From: Fibrobacter sp. UWR4
Lineage (GTDB): Bacteria; Fibrobacterota; Fibrobacteria; Fibrobacterales; Fibrobacteraceae
DNA: 64,000 nucleotides
Assembly (NCBI RefSeq): GCF_003149045.1
Contig: NZ_QGDU01000001.1
Location: forward strand, 190,458 to 254,457
Direction of reading: 5' to 3'
Shown here: piece after piece, positions 1 to 7,585 of the stretch
How positions within the stretch are numbered: position 1 is the first letter of the stretch
How the letters are laid out: every line of letters begins with the position of its first letter
Notes under the pieces: generated by a model
Told to the model about the DNA's origin: nothing
Databases searched by the model: none
Seen by the model: only the letters and a program-made list of their open reading frames with translations
Position numbers and translations under genes: made by a program

Positions 1-470
1 TTCCAAAGACGTAAATTGATGTACAAGTCCGGCCGTTCCACGGCAGCCATGCGGCAGAAATCCAGAACGTTTTGCAAATAACTGCGGGCTTCATCCAAAG
101 GCAATTCTGCGTAAGCGTGGGTGGAAAAATTCACTTGACGCACGGCGGAAGAGGCAAGAATGGCTTTCCCTACACGCTCAATGGTGGTGCCGTTGGTGGT
201 GAGTGTTAGTTGTAACTTCTTGTCATTAATTCTGACGCTTGAAACCTGCTCCAATTTTTTAAGGAAATTTCCAAAGCTCGGATGGAGCGTAGGTTCTCCA
301 AGTACATGGAAGTATACTTGTTCTGTAACGGTTGCTGCTTCCCTTAAACAACGTTCAAAAAGTTCCGACGACATGAAGGTTCGCGGCGTAGAATCGGCAC
401 GGGATCCGCAGGGGCAGAAACTGCAGTGCAGATTGCAGACATCCGTGATTTCAATATAAACGCCGTTCAT
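1..470 (-). CDS. Radical SAM protein, partial (N-terminal part)
   Basis: An open frame reads from an ATG at 468-470 off the left edge of the window, giving about 156 residues. The N-terminus carries the radical SAM iron-sulfur signature CNLHCSFC (Cys12, Cys16, Cys19, a CxxxCxxC pattern), followed by a Gly-Glu-Pro strand (VLGEPTLHP) that matches the S-adenosylmethionine-binding GGEP region, and TLTTNGT further on. The family cleaves SAM to make a 5'-deoxyadenosyl radical; the substrate cannot be told from this fragment. It lies 51 bp downstream of the CLC transporter gene on the same strand, so the two may be cotranscribed. No convincing Shine-Dalgarno sequence precedes the ATG. C-terminal domains lie outside the window. 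Confidence 0.85.
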   Translation of the reverse strand, partial: MNGVYIEITDVCNLHCSFCPCGSRADSTPRTFMSSELFERCLREAATVTEQVYFHVLGEPTLHPSFGNFLKKLEQVSSVRINDKKLQLTLTTNGTTIERVGKAILASSAVRQVNFSTHAYAELPLDEARSYLQNVLDFCRMAAVERPDLYINLRLW

Positions 471-493
471 TCTTGAGTGTCTTGCCACAGTGC

Positions 494-519
494 GTCATGC
501 CGAACTTGTTTCGGCATCA
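494..519. repeat. Dispersed palindromic repeat, GTCATGCCGAA family
   Basis: The sequence runs GTCATGCCGAA, CTTG, TTTCGGCATC, an imperfect hairpin between the partial radical SAM gene and the CLC gene. A relative in the opposite orientation is at 51530-51555. It looks like one of several short intergenic repeat families in this genome. Confidence 0.6.
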
Positions 520-521
520 GC

Positions 522-1898
522 TTAAAACTTCAGTTTCAATTTCTTCTGGTTGTAAATGCTTTGGCCACCATTGCAAACGTAGGCTGCAACGCAAGTCACA
601 AAGAATACCGGCAAAGTGTCAAAACCAAAAACTTCGCAACCAATCAAAATGGGGGCCCACAAGGTGTTGGTGGCACTTCCGAATACGGCTGCATAACCAA
701 GTGCTGCAGCCAACGGGAAGGGGAGGCCAAAGGTTGCTGCAGCCACTGCACCGAGGGTTGCGCCAATGCTGAACAACGGGGTTACTTCACCGCCCTGGAA
801 GCCTGCTGCCAAAGTGAGAATCGTCAGCACTACTTTCAAAATCCAGTCATAATTGTGGATGCCGGCGGCGACTCCGTCTGTTCCAATGAAGCTAAGGTCG
901 ATCAAGTTGGTGCCCAGGCCGGAATAACGGCCCTGCCAAAGAAGCAAGAAAATCGCGGAAAGCGAAACGCCCATGATGGCGATGCGCTTGATGGGGTTGG
1001 GAAATTTCTTGGCGAAGAAATTCTTGGCCAGGCTCAACAGCTTTGCGAAACCTCCGCCCACAATGCCAAAGAGAATACCAATCAGCGCAAGTTTTACAAT
1101 AAAGTTCATGTCCAAGGCTCCGTCATTCATAAAGAGCCCTGCTACATCCAGGTTGCCGTTTGCACCAAGTAAATCGTTCAGGTCTACGCTAAATTTTTCA
1201 AGACCCAGCATATTGGAGACCTTGCAAGCTGCAAATGCCGCTACAACAGCCGGAAGCAAGGCTATCAAATCCATGTGACCAACAATCAGGACTTCCAGAG
1301 CGAATGCGGTTGCCGCCAGAGGAATCTGGAAAAGTCCGCTAAAGCCTGCGGCCATGCCTGCCACCAGCAAAATATGACTGGCATTTTCGAAGGGGAACTT
1401 TTTGCTGATGTTGTGACCGAGGGTGGCTCCAATTTGTACTGCGACACCTTCACGGCCGGCACTACCGCCGAACAAATGAGTCACCCATGTGGTTACGGCA
1501 ACCAAGGGAATCAAGCGGAGGGGAATGTTGTTTTCCTTGCCCTGGCCTACTGCAAAAACAAGACCCATGCCACGTTCTGCTCCCTTGCCAAACTTCTTAT
1601 ACAGCAGTACTATGCCTGCACCAGCCAAAGCAAGTGCCGGAATAAAATACAGCGGATTTGCATCACGGAGCCCGCCAACAGCTAGCAGTACCTGGCCAAA
1701 GAAAGCCATCAACGCACCGATGGCTGCACCCATGGCGGCTGCCACGATGGTTAGTACGGGAATGGCGAACCACTTCTTGAAAAATCCGCCTACGCGGGCC
1801 TTCATCTGTTCTTTCGCCATCTTCATCATCTGCTCCTTCATCTCGGGAGACATGCCGGCGAACTGTTCCTTAAACTGATTGTATTTATTAAAATCCAT
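522..1898 (-). CDS. CLC-type anion channel/antiporter, CLC-F-like (fluoride?)
   Basis: The product is a 458-residue polytopic membrane protein of the CLC family. Visible motifs are HLFGGSAGREGVAVQIG (about residues 141-157), with the gating glutamate at about Glu150, and a later GGEVTPLFSIGATLG that corresponds to the second anion-binding loop. The stretch IPLRLIPL just before the first motif, and THLFGGSAGREG itself, resemble the CLC-F (fluoride/proton antiporter) branch rather than E. coli ClcA; that placement is from memory of family patterns and is an inference. The ATG at 1898 is chosen over an upstream TTG at 1952 because the extension is a hydrophobic AT-rich run and GAG lies 6 nt before this ATG. 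The N-terminal 40 residues are Met/Lys/Glu-rich and soluble. No fluoride riboswitch was recognised upstream. Confidence 0.85.
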   Translation of the reverse strand: MDFNKYNQFKEQFAGMSPEMKEQMMKMAKEQMKARVGGFFKKWFAIPVLTIVAAAMGAAIGALMAFFGQVLLAVGGLRDANPLYFIPALALAGAGIVLLYKKFGKGAERGMGLVFAVGQGKENNIPLRLIPLVAVTTWVTHLFGGSAGREGVAVQIGATLGHNISKKFPFENASHILLVAGMAAGFSGLFQIPLAATAFALEVLIVGHMDLIALLPAVVAAFAACKVSNMLGLEKFSVDLNDLLGANGNLDVAGLFMNDGALDMNFIVKLALIGILFGIVGGGFAKLLSLAKNFFAKKFPNPIKRIAIMGVSLSAIFLLLWQGRYSGLGTNLIDLSFIGTDGVAAGIHNYDWILKVVLTILTLAAGFQGGEVTPLFSIGATLGAVAAATFGLPFPLAAALGYAAVFGSATNTLWAPILIGCEVFGFDTLPVFFVTCVAAYVCNGGQSIYNQKKLKLKF

Positions 1899-1984
1899 GC
1901 TAAACTCTTTTTTGTTTTTTCGGAGGAAAATGTAGAAAATGAAAAAGTCCAACGGGGTTTCCGCTGAACTTTTAAATTTGCTTA

Positions 1985-2017
1985 GATTGCCTCGTTACGA
2001 GCGCTCCTCGCAATGAC
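1985..2017. repeat. Dispersed repeat, GATTGCC...CTCGCAATGAC family
   Basis: Arms GATTGCC and GCAATGAC flank a variable GC-rich centre. Related copies are at 25021-25052 (inside trpCF) and 60881-60914 (intergenic). It lies between trpA and the CLC gene. Confidence 0.65.
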
Positions 2018-2089
2018 TTTTCGCAAGGTTTGCGAAGCGCTTGTTAAAGACCGCCCTATTGCAGACCGAATGGTTTAAAGTCCGCTCAA

Positions 2090-2839
2090 TTACAGACCGC
2101 TCAGTTCGCGGGCCTTGGCTTCCACGCCTGCGGTGTCCTTCGGGTCCTTCAGCATGATGTTCACGAAAACGGAACCTGCGACAACTGCATGCACGTGCTT
2201 ACAGAGAACCTTGGACTGTTCGCCGGTACGAATACCGAAACCGCCAAGCACCTTTGCGCCGCCCTTGCCCACGGTGTCCAGGAAGTCGAGAGTTGCCTGG
2301 TCGATGACCGTCTGGGAGCCGGTAGTACCTGCGCGAAGTGCGGCGTAGATGTACTTGAAACTCTTGGATGCCATTTCTTCGAGGCGAGCCTTGGTCATGC
2401 TGGGGGCTGCCACCGGAATGTTATCCATGCCGTACTTGGCGCAAGCGGCGGTGAGACCTTCGTCGTTATCGAAGGGAAGGTCCGGAATGATGCATGCGCT
2501 AACGCCTGCGTCCTTGCACATCTTCACGAAGTTTTCAACGCCCGGAGTAAATGCCAGGGAGCCGTAAGTCATGATGTAGATGGGGGTGTCCGGATGCATG
2601 TCGTGAATCTTCTTCACGATTTCAAGACCCTGCTTGGTGGAGTAGCCTTTTTCCAAAGCTACGGTAGAAGCGGTCTGAATAGCGGGACCGTCGGCGCTGG
2701 GGTCGCTAAAGGCCAACTGAATTTCCAGAATGGAAGCACCACCCTTAACGAGAGCGTCTGCGATGGCAATAGAAGTTTCACCGTCGGGAAAACCGGCGAT
2801 CAAATGGGACATTAAAGTTATCGGAGCTTTAGTTTGCAT
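2090..2839 (-). CDS. trpA: Tryptophan synthase alpha chain
   Basis: The 249-residue protein cleaves indole-3-glycerol phosphate to indole, which is channelled to TrpB. The active-site region reads LEIQLAFSDPSADGP, with the two catalytic acids at Glu39 and Asp50, and the phosphate-binding GGFGIRT is near residue 199. The length is slightly short of the usual 260-270 residues but the TIM-barrel motifs are complete. It follows trpB on the same strand after a 112-bp gap that holds a TAGGGT-type repeat pair. Expression probably depends on the attenuated promoter upstream of trpB. No strong Shine-Dalgarno sequence was seen before the ATG. Confidence 0.97.
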   Translation of the reverse strand: MQTKAPITLMSHLIAGFPDGETSIAIADALVKGGASILEIQLAFSDPSADGPAIQTASTVALEKGYSTKQGLEIVKKIHDMHPDTPIYIMTYGSLAFTPGVENFVKMCKDAGVSACIIPDLPFDNDEGLTAACAKYGMDNIPVAAPSMTKARLEEMASKSFKYIYAALRAGTTGSQTVIDQATLDFLDTVGKGGAKVLGGFGIRTGEQSKVLCKHVHAVVAGSVFVNIMLKDPKDTAGVEAKARELSGL

Positions 2840-2885
2840 ATCAATATCGTTTTGATTAAAAAAATCTCGTGTTTATAGAATTATT

Positions 2886-2951
2886 AGGGGTCAGGGGCTA
2901 GGGTCTAGGGGCTAGTGAAAATTCTGTACCCTATACCCTGTACCCTACACC
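2886..2951. repeat. Inverted (AGGGG/TAGGGTC)n repeat between trpB and trpA
   Basis: A run of GGGGCTAGGGTCTAGG-type units is followed about 20 bp later by CCCTATACCCTGTACCC-type units, that is, the complement of the first arm. The right arm abuts the trpB stop codon. A related inverted pair (AGGGTCTAGAGACTAGG / CTAGTCTCTAATCTC) is at 52469-52601, so this is a dispersed element. Confidence 0.6.
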
Positions 2952-4232
2952 CTATTTATTCATAATCTCTGCGTCGTGGATGTCCTCGTTGTTTTCAAGG
3001 CGCTTCAGTTCAGCTGCCAGGAATTCCTTCCACTTTTCGGGGCGGAACACAGGGCTCGTGATGAAGATGTCCTTGTCGCCGCGGCCACTCATGTTGATGA
3101 TGATGGCCTTGTCCTTGGGGAATTCCTTGGCGATCTTCATGGCGGCGGCACCGGCGTGGGAACTTTCAAGAGCAAAGAGAATGCCTTCGTTCTTGGCGAA
3201 GAAGTTCACGGCTTCCAATGCTTCCTTGTCCAGAATGCTGGTGAATTCCACGCGGCCACATTCGCCGAGGGCTGCAAGCTGCGGGCCAATGCCCATGTAG
3301 TCGAGACCTGCGGAAATGGAGCGTGTGGGCTGAGACTGACCGTCGTCATCTACCAGGAACTTGCTCTTGTAACCCTGAACGATGCCCACCTTGGCGGCAT
3401 TGCCCACCATGCGGGCTGCGTTTTCGCCCAGCTTCGGGCCTACGCCACCGGCTTCTGCGCCGATAAGACGAACGTTCGGATTTTCGATAAACGGGGTGAA
3501 CACGCCGATGGAGTTGGAACCACCGCCTACGCAAGCCACGATGGCTGCAATGTCGATGTTGCGTTCTGCAGCCTGGCGCTTTACTTCTTCACCGATGATG
3601 CTCTGGAAAGTACGGACGATATCGGGGAACGGTGCGGGGCCGAGAGCGGAACCCAGAACGTAGTGGGTGGTAGCGAAGTTGGTTGCCCAGTCGCGCATGG
3701 CTTCGTTCACCGCGTCCTTCAAGGTGCGGCTACCGCTGGTGACAGGCACCACCTTGGCGCCGTAAAGCTCCATGGTGGCAACGTTGGGCTGCTGACGACG
3801 AACATCCACTTCGCCCATGTAAACGATACATTCAAGACCAAGCTTTGCACAAGCGGCTGCAGTGGCGAGACCATGCTGGCCAGCGCCAGTTTCTGCGATA
3901 ATACGGGTCTTGCCCATCTTCTTTGCCAAGAGGCACTGACCGATGGCGTTGTTAATCTTGTGGGCGCCTGTGTTTGCAAGACCTTCCAGCTTGATGTAGA
4001 TCTGTGCGCCGCCCAGAAGTTCTGTTGCGGTAGGGGCATAGTACAGCGGAGTTTCGCGGCCGATGTAGTCGCGCTGGATAATTCGCAATTCTTCCAGGAA
4101 TTCCGGATCCTTGATGTACTTGTTGAAGGCTTCTTCAAGATCGTCCAGAGGGCGACGGATGATTTCGGCTACATACTTGCCGCCGAACTTGTCGAAAAAG
4201 CCGTTATCTGATTCTACCAGAGATTTTGCCAT
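2952..4232 (-). CDS. trpB: Tryptophan synthase beta chain
   Basis: The 426-residue PLP enzyme condenses indole with serine to make tryptophan. The PLP lysine lies in LANTGAHKINNAIG (Lys92), the catalytic glutamate in AETGAGQHG, and the PLP-phosphate loop is CVGGGSNSIG. The protein is somewhat longer than typical TrpB (about 400) through a charged C-terminal tail (EFLAAELKRLENNEDIHDAEIMNK region). AGAGG lies 8 nt before the ATG. Transcription should start at the promoter at 4629-4657 and pass through the Trp attenuator, followed by about 250 nt of untranslated leader with dispersed repeats. trpA follows. Confidence 0.98.
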   Translation of the reverse strand: MAKSLVESDNGFFDKFGGKYVAEIIRRPLDDLEEAFNKYIKDPEFLEELRIIQRDYIGRETPLYYAPTATELLGGAQIYIKLEGLANTGAHKINNAIGQCLLAKKMGKTRIIAETGAGQHGLATAAACAKLGLECIVYMGEVDVRRQQPNVATMELYGAKVVPVTSGSRTLKDAVNEAMRDWATNFATTHYVLGSALGPAPFPDIVRTFQSIIGEEVKRQAAERNIDIAAIVACVGGGSNSIGVFTPFIENPNVRLIGAEAGGVGPKLGENAARMVGNAAKVGIVQGYKSKFLVDDDGQSQPTRSISAGLDYMGIGPQLAALGECGRVEFTSILDKEALEAVNFFAKNEGILFALESSHAGAAAMKIAKEFPKDKAIIINMSGRGDKDIFITSPVFRPEKWKEFLAAELKRLENNEDIHDAEIMNK

Positions 4233-4287
4233 ATGTGGTTCCTCTATGCTGTCGTTCAGAGAAAAACTGCTGATGCATTTTTCCTCT

Positions 4288-4380
4288 GAGTGTCACCCTG
4301 AGCGGAACTGCTGAAGTTCATTCCTCAGAGTGTCATCCTGAGTGGAGGCGAAGCCGTAGCGAAGGATCTAGAATCATCAA
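4288..4380. repeat. Two dispersed GTCAYCCTGAG-type repeats in the trpB leader
   Basis: GTGTCACCCTGAGCGG starts near 4291 and GTGTCATCCTGAGTGG near 4330, the second ending in CGAAGGATCT. The same family occurs at about 34148, at 59340-59385, and inside coding sequence at 27130-27160. It lies between the trp attenuator and trpB. Confidence 0.6.
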
Positions 4381-4488
4381 CTCGCGGGCGCGCAACTCTC
4401 AAAATGACATTTTGTTTTAAACGCCGTAAAAATAGCTTTTTTAGGCGCAGGCCCTGGATTACCTGGAGGATTCTAAATGTCTTTGGGG

Positions 4489-4520
4489 AAAAATAAAAGC
4501 CTCCAGGGAGTCTGGAAGCC
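4489..4520 (-). terminator. Trp attenuator terminator hairpin (segments 3:4) before trpB
   Basis: On the minus strand GGCTTCCAG, loop ACTCC, CTGGAGGC is followed by TTTTATTTTT. The 5' arm contains CCAGACTC, which can instead pair with GAGTCTGG (about 4550-4557) just downstream of the leader peptide, giving an antiterminator. A third pairing between the end of the leader ORF (CGGGCTCTA) and TAGAGTCTG releases the terminator. Past the U-tract, TCCTCCAGG is complementary to segment 4 and is also conserved in the trpE copy. Confidence 0.88.
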
Positions 4521-4562
4521 TTTTGCCTTGATCAACTATACTTGCAAAAACCAGACTCTATG

Positions 4563-4622
4563 TTAGAGCCCGCGCCACCATCGGCCGTCAAAGTTTTCGC
4601 AAAGCACGTTAATCATCTTCAT
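4563..4622 (-). CDS. trpL: trp leader peptide upstream of trpB, tandem Trp codons
   Basis: A 19-residue peptide, MKMINVLCENFDGRWWRGL, is encoded directly upstream of mutually exclusive hairpins and an intrinsic terminator. The adjacent UGG UGG codons (Trp15, Trp16) sit immediately before segment 1 of the attenuator, so a ribosome starved for charged tRNA-Trp would cover segment 1 and favour the antiterminator. The same peptide, with three synonymous changes and the substitutions E9K and G18R, precedes trpE (34374-34433). That pattern shows selection on the peptide sequence. The ATG lies only about 7 nt after a -10-like box, so the mRNA may be leaderless. Confidence 0.9.
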   Translation of the reverse strand: MKMINVLCENFDGRWWRGL

Positions 4623-4628
4623 GTTTAA

Positions 4629-4657
4629 AATTTATGAATATCACAAAAAATTGGCAA
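4629..4657 (-). promoter_or_regulatory. Promoter of the trpBA transcript
   Basis: On the minus strand TTGCCA (4657-4652), a 17-bp spacer and TAAATT (4634-4629). The same boxes with the same spacing occur before the trpE leader. The predicted start would fall at or within a base or two of the leader-peptide ATG. Confidence 0.7.
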
Positions 4658-4707
4658 GGGAATGGGGAGGAATTATAGGGAAAATTTGCTGGAGGTAAGC
4701 TGTAGTT

Positions 4708-4738
4708 CCCCCAGGTTCAAAAAGAGTCTCTATAGGTC
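4708..4738 (+). repeat. Cassette-boundary stem-loop repeat, copy A
   Basis: CCCCCAGGTTC, AAAAA, GAGTC, then TCTATAGG. The arm pair GGTTC/GAGTC pairs with wobbles. The stop codon of the gene at 4730-5236 lies inside it. Preceding AAGCTGTAGTT is shared with copies C and H. Confidence 0.7.
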
Positions 4739-5236
4739 TTTAGGGTTAATTACGTCTTTAGGGTTAATTGATTCTTCGGAACTTTGGCTGTACCACCAGT
4801 CTTTAGGGTTAATTACGTCTTTAGGGTTAATTGATAGTTTAAAGTCTTTGATATTTTCGAAAGCAATGAATTTATATAGGTCTTTGAAAGATTTTGAAAT
4901 GAAAAAAATAAGATATACATAGACGACAAGTAACATAAGAAAGACGGTGCCTAAAAGGATGAAGGGGGTGAAATATGTAAGGATATGTCTATTATTGATT
5001 GATATAAAAGGCTCGTTTTTTAGCTCATCACCTATTAGAATTTTGGCAAGAAAGTTAGTAGGTTTGACTAGGATATGTGCTAAAATAGAGTATAGGATAA
5101 TTAATAGGACAATTAATAGGACAATGAAAAGGAATATAGAATTTAAGTTAAGCTTAGAAAAAACTTTAGGAAGAATCGCTATGAGACTATGAATTAAAAT
5201 TGAACCCAATTTCGGTTTCTCCTTTAGTGTTATCAC
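4730..5236 (-). CDS. Putative membrane protein with C-terminal INPKD repeats
   Basis: The 168-residue product is not recognised. It has two strongly hydrophobic stretches, about residues 31-56 and 90-114, and a C-terminus containing four copies of INPKD (INPKDVINPKD twice), which come from four copies of TCTTTAGGGTTAATT in the DNA at 4737-4832. The start is a GTG at 5236 that overlaps the 3' end of the upstream lipoprotein gene by 50 bp, so translation may be coupled. The frame is AT-rich compared with the core genes. It is the last of four minus-strand genes in the first cassette-like unit. Confidence that it is expressed is moderate. Confidence 0.5.
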   Translation of the reverse strand: MITLKEKPKLGSILIHSLIAILPKVFSKLNLNSIFLFIVLLIVLLIILYSILAHILVKPTNFLAKILIGDELKNEPFISINNRHILTYFTPFILLGTVFLMLLVVYVYLIFFISKSFKDLYKFIAFENIKDFKLSINPKDVINPKDWWYSQSSEESINPKDVINPKDL

Positions 5237-5867
5237 ATATACGTTTTAAATTTTCATTCATATTAGATAAAGTTTTGTTATCAATATCTATTTTATATTG
5301 ACTTTCACCACCTCGTTCCCATCTATCTCTAGCCATTCTAACTCTATCATTCTTTTCAGCCAAAGCATTTATCAATTCGCTATTTTCCGATAAATTCAAA
5401 TTCAATGACGTTAAACATTCTTCCACTTCTTTATTTTGTACAACATCATTAGTTGGTGTTGGTATTGGTGTATAAACATCTTTATTTTTATAAATTCTAT
5501 CAGATACTTGCTTTTCAGTATTAAGTAGTGCTTCAGGTACACCTTCATTATCTGTATTTTCTTTAGTTGCTTCTGAAAGATTCTTAAAATCATCAGATTG
5601 ACCGAACAACGATTCATCTTTTTTCCTTTCCATATATTTTCGGGCAGATGCCATAATGGCGGCCTGATCATCCTTAGACATTGAATATATTTCTTGCTCA
5701 AGCTGGGCGCCGTCTAAGCAAGCTGATAAAGTTCCCGAAAAGCACTTCTCCCATGCATCTGCATATCTTTTAGCAACTACATCGCGAAAATCGCCACCGC
5801 AAGCAGATAAAGCAAGGGTGACGATTAATAAGAAAAATAGATTACGTACAAAACTAAAACAATTCAT
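5187..5867 (-). CDS. Putative lipoprotein of unknown function
   Basis: The 226-residue product begins MNCFSFVRNLFFLLIVTLAL followed by a lipobox LSAC (Cys at about residue 23), so it should be lipid-anchored. The mature part is hydrophilic, with a YTPIPTPTND stretch at about residues 130-140 and no recognised domain. The ATG at 5867 is chosen over longer in-frame starts because it places the signal peptide at the N-terminus; it overlaps the end of the upstream DUF805 gene by 14 bp. The neighbours are two zinc-ribbon membrane proteins (upstream) and a small membrane protein (downstream), suggesting an envelope-related operon of unknown role. Confidence 0.7.
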   Translation of the reverse strand: MNCFSFVRNLFFLLIVTLALSACGGDFRDVVAKRYADAWEKCFSGTLSACLDGAQLEQEIYSMSKDDQAAIMASARKYMERKKDESLFGQSDDFKNLSEATKENTDNEGVPEALLNTEKQVSDRIYKNKDVYTPIPTPTNDVVQNKEVEECLTSLNLNLSENSELINALAEKNDRVRMARDRWERGGESQYKIDIDNKTLSNMNENLKRICDNTKGETEIGFNFNS

Positions 5868-6672
5868 TCTTTGTAACGATTTTGGCATCGCCATTTTTGA
5901 ATACATAGACAACGTCGCCAACAACAGGCTGAAAATCAAGTTCCTTGATGTTAATATCGAAAAAAGACCCGTCGTTGGCACCAATAGAAACTCGATCTTC
6001 TAACACTCGTACAATCTTTGCACATTTTGAAGAATTTGTTTTTACGGCATTGACTGTTGAGTTCGGTATATAAGTTGCGGTAGATTGTTCAAAAGAATTA
6101 TCTTCCTGGTGAAAAGGAACGCCGAAATCATTTTCTTCATCATCTCCACGTTGACAACACAAATAAATGAACCAAAATATGCCAACAATTGGCACTAGGA
6201 TTATAAAATACCACGCACCGCTCCTATTGATATCGTGCATACGACGCCAGGTGAGAGCCAAATGAGGAATAATAGTTGCAAGTGCGAAAAGATAATACAA
6301 AACATCAAAAATATCAGAGATTCTTACAAGAGTCTTGGCCGTCGAAAGGGTAATGTTTCTTGATGAGTACAGCGATTCTGCCAGCCCATAGAAAATACCT
6401 GACATAATCAGAATAGCAAAAACTATAAGGGCGTTGAACAGAACGAACGTCCAAAACTGTTTGCGGGTTGCTCGCCCACTAAACTTGACATATTTTTTGA
6501 ATGCATCAATATAACATGAGAAAGCGGACATGTCACTTGATTCATAAGCCAATAGCGGACTTGCCTGGACATCACCTGTCGCAGCAGAATTTGCAAACGG
6601 TTTTCCACACGCCTTACAAAATTTCACATCGGCATCTTCATGTGCTTGGCCGCAATTTCTACATCTTTTCAT
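5854..6672 (-). CDS. Zinc-ribbon DUF805 membrane protein
   Basis: The 272-residue protein starts with a zinc ribbon (CRNCGQ near residue 4 and CKACGK near residue 19) and continues with a DUF805 domain: FSGRATRKQFWTFVLFN, several membrane segments, WRRMHDINRSGAWYF, then VPIVGIFW and a C-terminal soluble tail. DUF805 proteins resemble E. coli YhaH and have no established function. The ATG at 6672 is preceded by AGGAG with a 5-nt spacer and is preferred over a TTG 18 nt upstream. The downstream lipoprotein gene overlaps its end. Confidence 0.85.
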   Translation of the reverse strand: MKRCRNCGQAHEDADVKFCKACGKPFANSAATGDVQASPLLAYESSDMSAFSCYIDAFKKYVKFSGRATRKQFWTFVLFNALIVFAILIMSGIFYGLAESLYSSRNITLSTAKTLVRISDIFDVLYYLFALATIIPHLALTWRRMHDINRSGAWYFIILVPIVGIFWFIYLCCQRGDDEENDFGVPFHQEDNSFEQSTATYIPNSTVNAVKTNSSKCAKIVRVLEDRVSIGANDGSFFDINIKELDFQPVVGDVVYVFKNGDAKIVTKNELF

Positions 6673-6728
6673 ATTTTCTCCTGTTGACAAACTTGACTGC
6701 TAAATGTGACTAGATTTCGTAAGACATG

Positions 6729-7235
6729 CTACAATCCATAATCGTGCCAGACGAAAAACGCCCCATCGTCGATCATACATGCTATCGCAAATAAACTCGA
6801 CACAATGAAAAATGCGCACGTGAATATGAACAAACGCTGCTTAAACACTTCTGATGCATTAGGGTATAAGGCTTTTCCCCATTTGTCTGCATAAGTTCCT
6901 GATTTCAATTCATAAGAATCAACAATTACCCAAGCATTCAATCCCAATAAGCCAAAATCAAAGACCAGCATGCTAAACACGTAAAGAGCTGCCTTCGCAA
7001 TGCCCTTGGCAACATTTCCCGCATAAAAATCGTGAACGCCAATGGCTCCACACCAAAAGCACAACCACATAGCCGTTTTTTGCTCTTTCAGGGAAGTTTC
7101 CGTATTCGTTAATTCGTCCCCCAGACTATTGGGAGAAGCAACGGCGTCAGATGTTGTTTGTTTTAACGAATTACCACAAGATGTGCAAAATGCAGCATCA
7201 TCTTGAACGGGCGCATCACATTTAGAACAGAACAT
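6729..7235 (-). CDS. Zinc-ribbon TM2-domain protein
   Basis: The 168-residue protein has an N-terminal zinc ribbon (CSKCDAP at residue 3, CTSCGN at residue 17) and then a TM2 domain with the hallmark GAIGVHDFYAGNVAKGIAK between two membrane helices, plus a third hydrophobic segment near residue 135. TM2 proteins are small bacterial membrane proteins of unclear function. It lies 56 bp upstream of the DUF805 gene on the same strand, and both share the same zinc-ribbon/membrane architecture, which suggests functional pairing. Confidence 0.82.
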   Translation of the reverse strand: MFCSKCDAPVQDDAAFCTSCGNSLKQTTSDAVASPNSLGDELTNTETSLKEQKTAMWLCFWCGAIGVHDFYAGNVAKGIAKAALYVFSMLVFDFGLLGLNAWVIVDSYELKSGTYADKWGKALYPNASEVFKQRLFIFTCAFFIVSSLFAIACMIDDGAFFVWHDYGL

Positions 7236-7585
7236 AACATTAAATCCAGAAAATAAACTTCAATGTCAAATGTAAAAAAAAAAAACCAATGTCAAGTTTT
7301 TTTTAAAATTTCAAAGGAAAAAATGAAAAAAAAGCTTTCATCCTAAAAAACCGTTGTTTAAAAACAAAAAAGTTTCAAATAACATTCTGACTATCGGGTA
7401 AATGCGGTTAGATCAATTCCGAGCCGTTTTATTTAGTATTTTCACCGGGTTCAAAAAGAACCCCTATAAGATATCCTTTGCTAAGATGTCAAGAACTCAA
7501 TAAAATCCTTGGCCTTGGGCCAGATTTGAACGCCTTCGGTTTAAAAGAAATACAATGTTGCGATTCAATTTATTATATTAAAGGC
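7236..7585. other. Intergenic, AT-rich, with cassette-boundary repeat B
   Basis: No gene was found. The stretch has long A and T runs after the TM2 gene start (promoter side of that gene), then repeat B and the leader of the MNT gene. About 75 bp of the MNT-proximal part recurs at 11719-12061. Confidence 0.6.
7443..7472 (+). repeat. Cassette-boundary stem-loop repeat, copy B
   Basis: CACCGGGTTC, AAAAA, GAACC, CCTATAAGAT. Perfect 5-bp stem with a five-A loop. It is followed by ATCCTTTGCTAAGAT, which also follows copy G (TCTCCTTTGCTAAGAT), upstream of the second MNT copy. Confidence 0.75.

Noticed and set aside
1899-2089. Fluoride riboswitch upstream of the CLC gene
   Set aside because: No conserved fluoride-aptamer words could be found; the gap holds a dispersed repeat instead.
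2976-4211. Long plus-strand frame opposite trpB (and similar frames opposite trpGD, trpE, nuoD, nuoBC and the type IIG gene)
   Set aside because: These are shadows of strong coding sequence on the other strand: no start signals, no recognisable domains, and Cys/His/Gly-rich composition typical of antisense frames.
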